Shown piece by piece: positions 58,992-64,000 of a stretch of 64,000 nt of DNA (position 1 is the first letter of the stretch; each line of letters begins with the position of its first letter). The stretch comes from Ustilago trichophora. Taxonomy: Eukaryota; Basidiomycota; Ustilaginomycetes; Ustilaginales; Ustilaginaceae. The stretch spans positions 62,001 to 126,000 of the forward strand of contig OOIN01000029.1 in the NCBI GenBank assembly GCA_900323505.1, in the 5' to 3' direction. The notes below the pieces were generated by a model. The model had not been told where the DNA came from, did no database searches, and was given only the letters and a program-made list of their open reading frames with translations. Both the position numbers and the translations under genes were made by a program.

Positions 58992-60698
58992 ATGAAGTAT
59001 CTCAGCACAAGAGGCGGCAGTGAGCGCCTCACCTTTGAGGAAGCCGTGCTCACCGGTCTCGCACCCAATGGAGGTCTCTTCATCCCTGCCGAGGTTCCTC
59101 AGCTTCCAGCCAACTGGGAGTCCGAGTGGGCCAACCTCTCCTTCCCCGAGCTCTCGCATCGTGTCCTCTCCCTATACATTCCCGATGATCCAGCACAGGG
59201 TGGAATTCCATCTGCCGACCTCCAAAAGGTCATCAACAAGTCCTACTCCACCTTCCGACACCAGGACACTACACCGCTCATCCGTCTCGATGACAAGGAG
59301 TGGTGTCTTGAGCTCTGGCACGGTCCTACCTTCGCTTTCAAGGATGTTGCGCTCCAGCTTCTTGGCAACCTCTTCGAATACTTCCTCCAGCGCCGCAACA
59401 AGGGAAAGCCCGAAGACCAGCGCGAGAAGCTCACCATCGTTGGCGCTACCTCTGGTGACACTGGTTCTGCTGCCATTCAGGGTGTCCGCTCCAAGGAGGA
59501 CATTTCCATTTTCATCCTCTTCCCCGATGGCCGTGTCAGCCCCATCCAGGAGGCTCAGATGACCACCGTTCTCGACGACAACGTACACAACGTCTCAGTA
59601 CAAGGAACATTCGACGACTGCCAGGACGTCGTCAAAGCCCTCTTCTCCGATGCCGAGTTCAACGCCAAGCACCGCCTCGGTGCGGTCAACTCGATCAACT
59701 GGGCCCGTATCCTCGCTCAGATCGTCTACTACTTCTCCGCATACTTTAGCTTCCGCAAGCAGCTCGGTTTGTCCGCCTCCGAGCCCACACCCAAGGATCT
59801 CGAGTTCGTCGTCCCCACCGGAAACTTTGGTGACATCCTCGCAGGATACTACGCCAAGCGCATGGGTCTGCCCGTCTCCCGTCTAGTTGTGGCCACCAAC
59901 GAGAACGATATTCTTCAGCGATTCTGGGCCACGGGACGATACGAAAAGTCCTCTGCCTCCCCTTCCAGCGCCGCCTCTTCGGCACAGACCGAGCCAGCAC
60001 AAGGCTCCTCCGACGGTGCACAGCAAGGCGGCGTCCGTGCCACCCTCTCGCCCGCCATGGACATTCTCGTCTCGTCCAACTTTGAGCGTCTCCTCTGGTA
60101 CATTGCTTACGAATCGCAGTCCTCCGCCAACTCTTCCCTTTCGCAAGTCGAAAGGGAGGAGGCAGCAGGCAAGCAACTTGCCTCATGGATGCAGTCACTC
60201 AAGACTGAAGGCCGCATGGTGGTCGATGATGCCCAGCTCGCCCTCGCACGTCGTGACTTTGCCGCTGAGCGAGTGTCCGACTCCGAAATCCGCGATACCG
60301 TCCTCCAGTACTTCACTCGCAAGCCCACCGAAGCCTACCCTAGCGGATCATATCTTGTCGACCCTCACACAGCTGTCGGATTCAAAGCCGCCGCCAACGC
60401 CATCGCCTCTTCCGGCTCAAAACCACACCAGATCGTCCTCTCCACAGCTCATCCCGCCAAGTTTGCCGAGGCAGTCACATCCAGCCTGGAGTCCGCCGGT
60501 GCCGAGTTCGACTTTGAACGCGATGTGCTTCCCAAGGAGATGGTCGGCTTGCTCGAGAAGGAGAGGCGTGTCATCGATGTCAAGCCAGAAGGTGCTGCAG
60601 GTGTAGAGGGTCTCGTCAACGCCGTCAAGAAGGTCGTCGAGAGCCAGGCAGAGGTCGTCAAGGCTCGTGCGGTGGGAGCCAACACTGCCAGCGTGTGA
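58992..60698 (+). CDS. THR4: Threonine synthase
   Basis: One exon of 568 residues. The PLP enzyme converts O-phosphohomoserine to threonine. The N-terminus MKYLSTRGGSERLTFEEAVL and GLAPNGGLFIP is the standard start of fungal Thr4. The PLP lysine is Lys117 in GPTFAFKDVALQ. TIVGATSGDTGSAAI forms the phosphate loop, followed by FPDGRVSPIQEAQMTT, NSINWARILAQIVYYF and PTGNFGDILAGYYAKRMGLP. Compared with yeast (514 residues) there is a Ser/Ala/Gln-rich insertion at about 317-350 and a longer C-terminal helix. The leader holds a (CAT/CAC)n tract just before the ATG (about 58921-58962). Confidence 0.95.
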   Translation: MKYLSTRGGSERLTFEEAVLTGLAPNGGLFIPAEVPQLPANWESEWANLSFPELSHRVLSLYIPDDPAQGGIPSADLQKVINKSYSTFRHQDTTPLIRLDDKEWCLELWHGPTFAFKDVALQLLGNLFEYFLQRRNKGKPEDQREKLTIVGATSGDTGSAAIQGVRSKEDISIFILFPDGRVSPIQEAQMTTVLDDNVHNVSVQGTFDDCQDVVKALFSDAEFNAKHRLGAVNSINWARILAQIVYYFSAYFSFRKQLGLSASEPTPKDLEFVVPTGNFGDILAGYYAKRMGLPVSRLVVATNENDILQRFWATGRYEKSSASPSSAASSAQTEPAQGSSDGAQQGGVRATLSPAMDILVSSNFERLLWYIAYESQSSANSSLSQVEREEAAGKQLASWMQSLKTEGRMVVDDAQLALARRDFAAERVSDSEIRDTVLQYFTRKPTEAYPSGSYLVDPHTAVGFKAAANAIASSGSKPHQIVLSTAHPAKFAEAVTSSLESAGAEFDFERDVLPKEMVGLLEKERRVIDVKPEGAAGVEGLVNAVKKVVESQAEVVKARAVGANTASV

Positions 60699-61998
60699 TC
60701 CATCTTGTCCTAAACTCGTTTCTGTACACTACAAAAGACCATGTCATGCAAGCACTTTCTTCATAGATTGATCAAATTGTCAGACCATACTTGAGCATCC
60801 GTGACGAGAATGAAGCTCTCCCTCTACATTGCTTTTCACATTGATGTATCGAATATGGTGAGCTGCATTTCGAGGAGAGGATTGATTTGATTACATAATC
60901 ACCAGCGCAACCCGCAGCTGGATTTTCTTTTTCTTCCAGAGTGCGACTTTTCTTCTTCAAAAATCGAGTTCGGAAGAAAGGTGAAAACCAGAATTTGTTC
61001 TTCTTCGTCCTTCTCTCCTACCATCATCAACAAAGCCCTCTTTGTGAATGGCTCGCCATCAATCTTCGGTTTTCAGCATCGGTTTCTGCATGTGCACATC
61101 TCTTCGATCCTTTTGACACGCCCACTTCCCATCCACGATTCATTCCAACTTCCTCTCGCCCTTGCTTAGTCGTCACAGATCGAACCATCACCTCCAATTT
61201 CTCATCGCCCAAGATCCAGCCCAATGCCCTTCCATGATTCACGTCTGACCATCTCGCACGCCCTCAGTCCATCGTTTGAGTTTCTCCCTTTTCATTTCCC
61301 TATCCCCGCTCCTTTCCCCCTCACCATCGTCTCACCCAACCGCAGCCAAGTGATGCGCGAGGGGGACGTTTGGCTCTTTCGAAGCCCCATAACCTAGCCT
61401 CTTCATCCCTCGGGATGGATCGCAGGCTAATAGGTTAAACAAGATTTGATTTTTTGGGGTCAAAAAGTAAGCCTAGATAGAACCAAAAGAGCAATATTAA
61501 TGGTCGTGTGTCGACTAGGTTAAAACAAGCCCAAAGGTCGATGCACACTACCCAATTGCTGTACATACTTCCCCAATGTTCACTTCCCTTTTGCTTCTCT
61601 TCTACCTTTGGATTTCAAGGCCACATGGCGGCTGGAGATTGTCCTGTTTGCAGTGCAAGCCAATACATGTACTGATGCAGCAGCAATGGAAACATTCTTG
61701 TAAAGGATTCACACCAAGGAGCTCGATCAGAAAAGGACTGTGTTTCAATTTAGGGCAAGGTCACCAAAGACTGTGAGGGGCTCCAACAAGGGGCGTGCGT
61801 ATGGAGCTGGTCATGTTGAAAGCCGCAAGTTCGGATGGAAGGAGGGTGAGATTCAAAAGAGATAGTCAAAAGAATGTGAGAATGGTAATATGTTGAAGGG
61901 AAACCGGTCAGTGAAAAAAGGATATGGACAGGATCGGACGTAGAAGCAGAGACGAGTGAGGACAAGTTTTTTTTCTCGAAAACAAGAGCTCGGAAGAC
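60699..61998. other. 1.3-kb convergent region without a gene
   Basis: 3' flanks of THR4 and the partial gene at the right edge. Open frames here are short and have no recognisable motif. No RNA gene is recognised. Confidence 0.45.
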
Positions 61999-64000
61999 TT
62001 AGCCGATACCGTTGAACATCATACTCGCACCAGAGCCAGCACCCACGATGCCAATGGCTTTCATACCAGTCATGCCTTTCTTCTTCGGCTCGGGAATGGC
62101 GCCGGCGCCACCCTGTCCGGCAAGACCCTTTTCGCTTGCCATAGCGGCTCTTTGCTCTGCTTCCATGATTTGTTGCTGGCTGAATCCCTGGTAGCCCGTA
62201 CGGGAGGAAGCAGATCTGCCGAGACTGCCAGAAAGATCTTCCAACGTGGCGGGTACACCCGCGCCACCAGTTCCACCAGCGCCGCGGAAGCTCGAGACCG
62301 TTGCTGGGTTGGCGGATCCCCAACCTGCTTGGCCAGGCCTGAACATGCGGGCATAAGTGTTTTCAGCCGCCATCGACGAGCGACCTAAGCTGCCTAGGCC
62401 GGCCTCGGAAGCAAAGGCGCCGCCACGAGCCAACCCAGCAGCACTGCTTCCATACTCGGAAAGACCACTGAGTCGACTAGCTGCGCCGAGCTTCGAAACT
62501 GCACCTGCTCCAAGCTCTGTCATAGCAGGTGCTTTGCTGATAAGAGAGGCTGCACCCGCTCCAGCTTCGACCATTGCGGGTGCTTTGCCTAGGAGTGAAG
62601 CCGCTGCCCCCGCATCCGCAATGGCAGCCATACCCAGCGGAGAACGCTTGCGGAGCGCGTCGGCATCCGCAGACAGGCTTGGCTTTTTGATAACGGACCG
62701 CTTCTTGAGAACGGCAGCAGAACCACCAGCCCCAGACGTGTCCTGCTGAGGATACGAGTTGCCTGTAGTGGCTGCATTAGAAGCGGTGGAGTAAGTGTTT
62801 GTGTCTGCAAGCGAAGAGCTTCCACCGCCGTACGAAGAGCCGCCGTACGAAGAGCCGCCATACGAAGGAGAATAGGCAGGCGCCGCAGCTCCATCATTGA
62901 TCGACGCGGGTGAACCAGTAGCCAGTCCCAGACCACTTCCGCCAACGCCTCCCTGCCCAGGGCCCGCCATCTGACCGGCCCTCTTGGATTCAAGATAGGC
63001 AGTGTACATATCACCGCCAATGACCATGGGTCCGCGAGTATCGGCGTTGGGCGTAACGAGAGGCACGGGCTTGGATTTCTGCTTGCTTGACACAAACAAG
63101 TTACCCAGCAGGGTTCCAACGAACAAGGTTGTTCCGCCGATGGTAAGGGCATTGGCGAAACCAGGGGTACGCTTCGACAGCGATGGCGCATTCTGCTCGT
63201 GACTCGAAGGGCGAGCCTTGTCGTTTGCACGTGGCTCGGAGGCATCAGAGGTATCTCGTTTCTTGAGCATGCCACTGCTGGCTCCACCGCCGGCCGAATT
63301 CGAATAGCCAGCAGCTGCATTGAGGGAGGCTGCGAGCGACGAGCTGCCACCCGCGGAAGAGCTGTCAGAGCCATAGGCCGAAGAAGAGCCATATGCACTA
63401 GCACCAGTGTTGCCAGAGCTGTAAGTCGTAGCGGACGAGCCATATCCAGAAGATGACGAGTCGTATCCACTTGCGCCAGTGGCGTCGTATTTCTGAGTGG
63501 AGGCATATCCTCCTGCGCCAGCGCCAGCGCCAGAAAGGCCGGCACCACCATCGTAAGCCAGGGCTGAGCCACTACCCGATGAAGAATAAGACGGGGCATA
63601 AGTCGAGGTATCTCCTCCACCGCTGCCAAGAGGAGTTCCTGAAATCTGCATGCCAGCGAAAGGATCAGACCCGGTTGCCGCACCGGCACCGCCACCGCCA
63701 CCGCCACCGCCACCGCCTCCCTGCGCCTCTTGCTGTTGCTGGGCGGCCTGCATCTCTGCCTTTTGCTGCTTTTTCATCTCCCGCTTCTTTGCGTCTTTTT
63801 CTTCGTCGCGGTCCGTGGGGAACTGTGTTGCAGACTGGAAGTAACCCAATGCGAGTCCGGCAAGGGCTAGACCTCCGGTCATCAGCCAATTGCCTCGTTT
63901 GTCTAGCCGGGTCTGGCCATTGTTATAGCATTCTGTGCCATGCGACGTTTGTGAGCAGACGGTGTCACGTTTTCGCAGCACAGGCTCGCTCGACCCACCA
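61999..64000 (-). CDS. Repetitive Gly/Ser/Ala-rich precursor with kexin-type sites (5'-truncated)
   Basis: The frame enters at the right edge of the window and ends at TAA 61999-62001; 667 residues are visible and the true start lies outside. Six LxKR sites suit kexin (Kex2) cleavage: LRKRDT (near 63975), LDKRGN (near 63900), LKKRDT (near 63261), LSKRTP (near 63174), LKKRSV (near 62704) and LRKRSP (near 62650). Hydrophobic, Gly-rich segments follow several of them: WLMTGGLALAGLALGYF, ALTIGGTTLFVGTLLGNLF and, at the end, MKAIGIVGAGSGASMMF. Between sites lie Tyr/Ser/Gly repeats such as YGGSSYGGSSYGGG. The pattern resembles secreted kexin-processed precursors known from smut fungi, but the hydrophobic segments are unusual and no family is recognised. 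Whether a signal peptide exists cannot be seen here. Confidence 0.7.
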   Translation of the reverse strand, partial: GGSSEPVLRKRDTVCSQTSHGTECYNNGQTRLDKRGNWLMTGGLALAGLALGYFQSATQFPTDRDEEKDAKKREMKKQQKAEMQAAQQQQEAQGGGGGGGGGGGAGAATGSDPFAGMQISGTPLGSGGGDTSTYAPSYSSSGSGSALAYDGGAGLSGAGAGAGGYASTQKYDATGASGYDSSSSGYGSSATTYSSGNTGASAYGSSSAYGSDSSSAGGSSSLAASLNAAAGYSNSAGGGASSGMLKKRDTSDASEPRANDKARPSSHEQNAPSLSKRTPGFANALTIGGTTLFVGTLLGNLFVSSKQKSKPVPLVTPNADTRGPMVIGGDMYTAYLESKRAGQMAGPGQGGVGGSGLGLATGSPASINDGAAAPAYSPSYGGSSYGGSSYGGGSSSLADTNTYSTASNAATTGNSYPQQDTSGAGGSAAVLKKRSVIKKPSLSADADALRKRSPLGMAAIADAGAAASLLGKAPAMVEAGAGAASLISKAPAMTELGAGAVSKLGAASRLSGLSEYGSSAAGLARGGAFASEAGLGSLGRSSMAAENTYARMFRPGQAGWGSANPATVSSFRGAGGTGGAGVPATLEDLSGSLGRSASSRTGYQGFSQQQIMEAEQRAAMASEKGLAGQGGAGAIPEPKKKGMTGMKAIGIVGAGSGASMMFNGIG

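Noticed and set aside
61360..61450. GC-rich stretch after THR4 considered as a structured RNA
   Set aside because: Short complementary pieces are present, but no snRNA, snoRNA, SRP or RNase P signature could be recognised.

Overview
The window looks like nuclear chromosomal DNA of a smut fungus (Basidiomycota, Ustilaginales, Ustilago/Sporisorium type). The proteins are clearly fungal, most genes have no intron or one to two short GT-AG introns, and coding third positions are C-rich. Leaders and disordered protein regions carry many triplet microsatellites, and intergenic DNA carries a recurrent short GTACTGTAC-type motif. No rRNA, tRNA or CRISPR array was found.

Layout, left to right. RNR1 (ribonucleotide reductase large subunit, +) is followed by an AT-rich island of about 3 kb holding two DNA transposons of the TA-target (Tc1/mariner) type: a 794-bp non-autonomous element with long inverted arms and a 1.37-kb element with a broken transposase. 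Next come a VNX1-type vacuolar cation/H+ exchanger (-), a 100-residue basic protein (+), the ubiquitin E4 ligase UFD2 (-) divergent from the SWR1-complex subunit SWC5 (+), and a single-pass membrane protein (-). A 2.7-kb stretch without a recognisable gene follows. Then come a head-to-head pair of a UPF0598 protein (-) and mitochondrial ribosomal protein uS8m (+), YOS1 (+, three exons), a Sis1/DNAJB1-like J-protein (-) with a one-base frame break next to HPD, and a 1810-residue disordered protein (-).

The second half holds a TDG/MUG-type DNA glycosylase (+), an alpha-arrestin-like protein (+), succinate-semialdehyde dehydrogenase (-) head-to-head with complex I subunit NDUFA12 (+, three exons), the kinetochore subunit DSN1/Mis13 (-), a disordered protein whose conserved-looking C-terminus is completed by a second exon (+), an uncharacterised three-exon protein with two CxxC pairs (+), riboflavin kinase FMN1 (-, three exons), a 4-kb stretch without a firm gene, threonine synthase THR4 (+), and the 3' part of a gene running off the right edge. 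That last gene encodes a repetitive Gly/Ser/Ala-rich precursor with several kexin-type LxKR sites (-).

The genes are mostly unlinked housekeeping functions: nucleotide, cofactor and amino-acid synthesis, protein quality control, chromatin, kinetochore, DNA repair, ER-Golgi traffic and mitochondria. No biosynthetic cluster or operon-like logic is visible. The most unusual content is the transposon island, the dispersed GTAC palindromes (one of which appears to be the transposon's insertion site), the kexin-type precursor at the right edge, the frame break in the J-protein, and two long non-genic gaps with scattered coding-like fragments.
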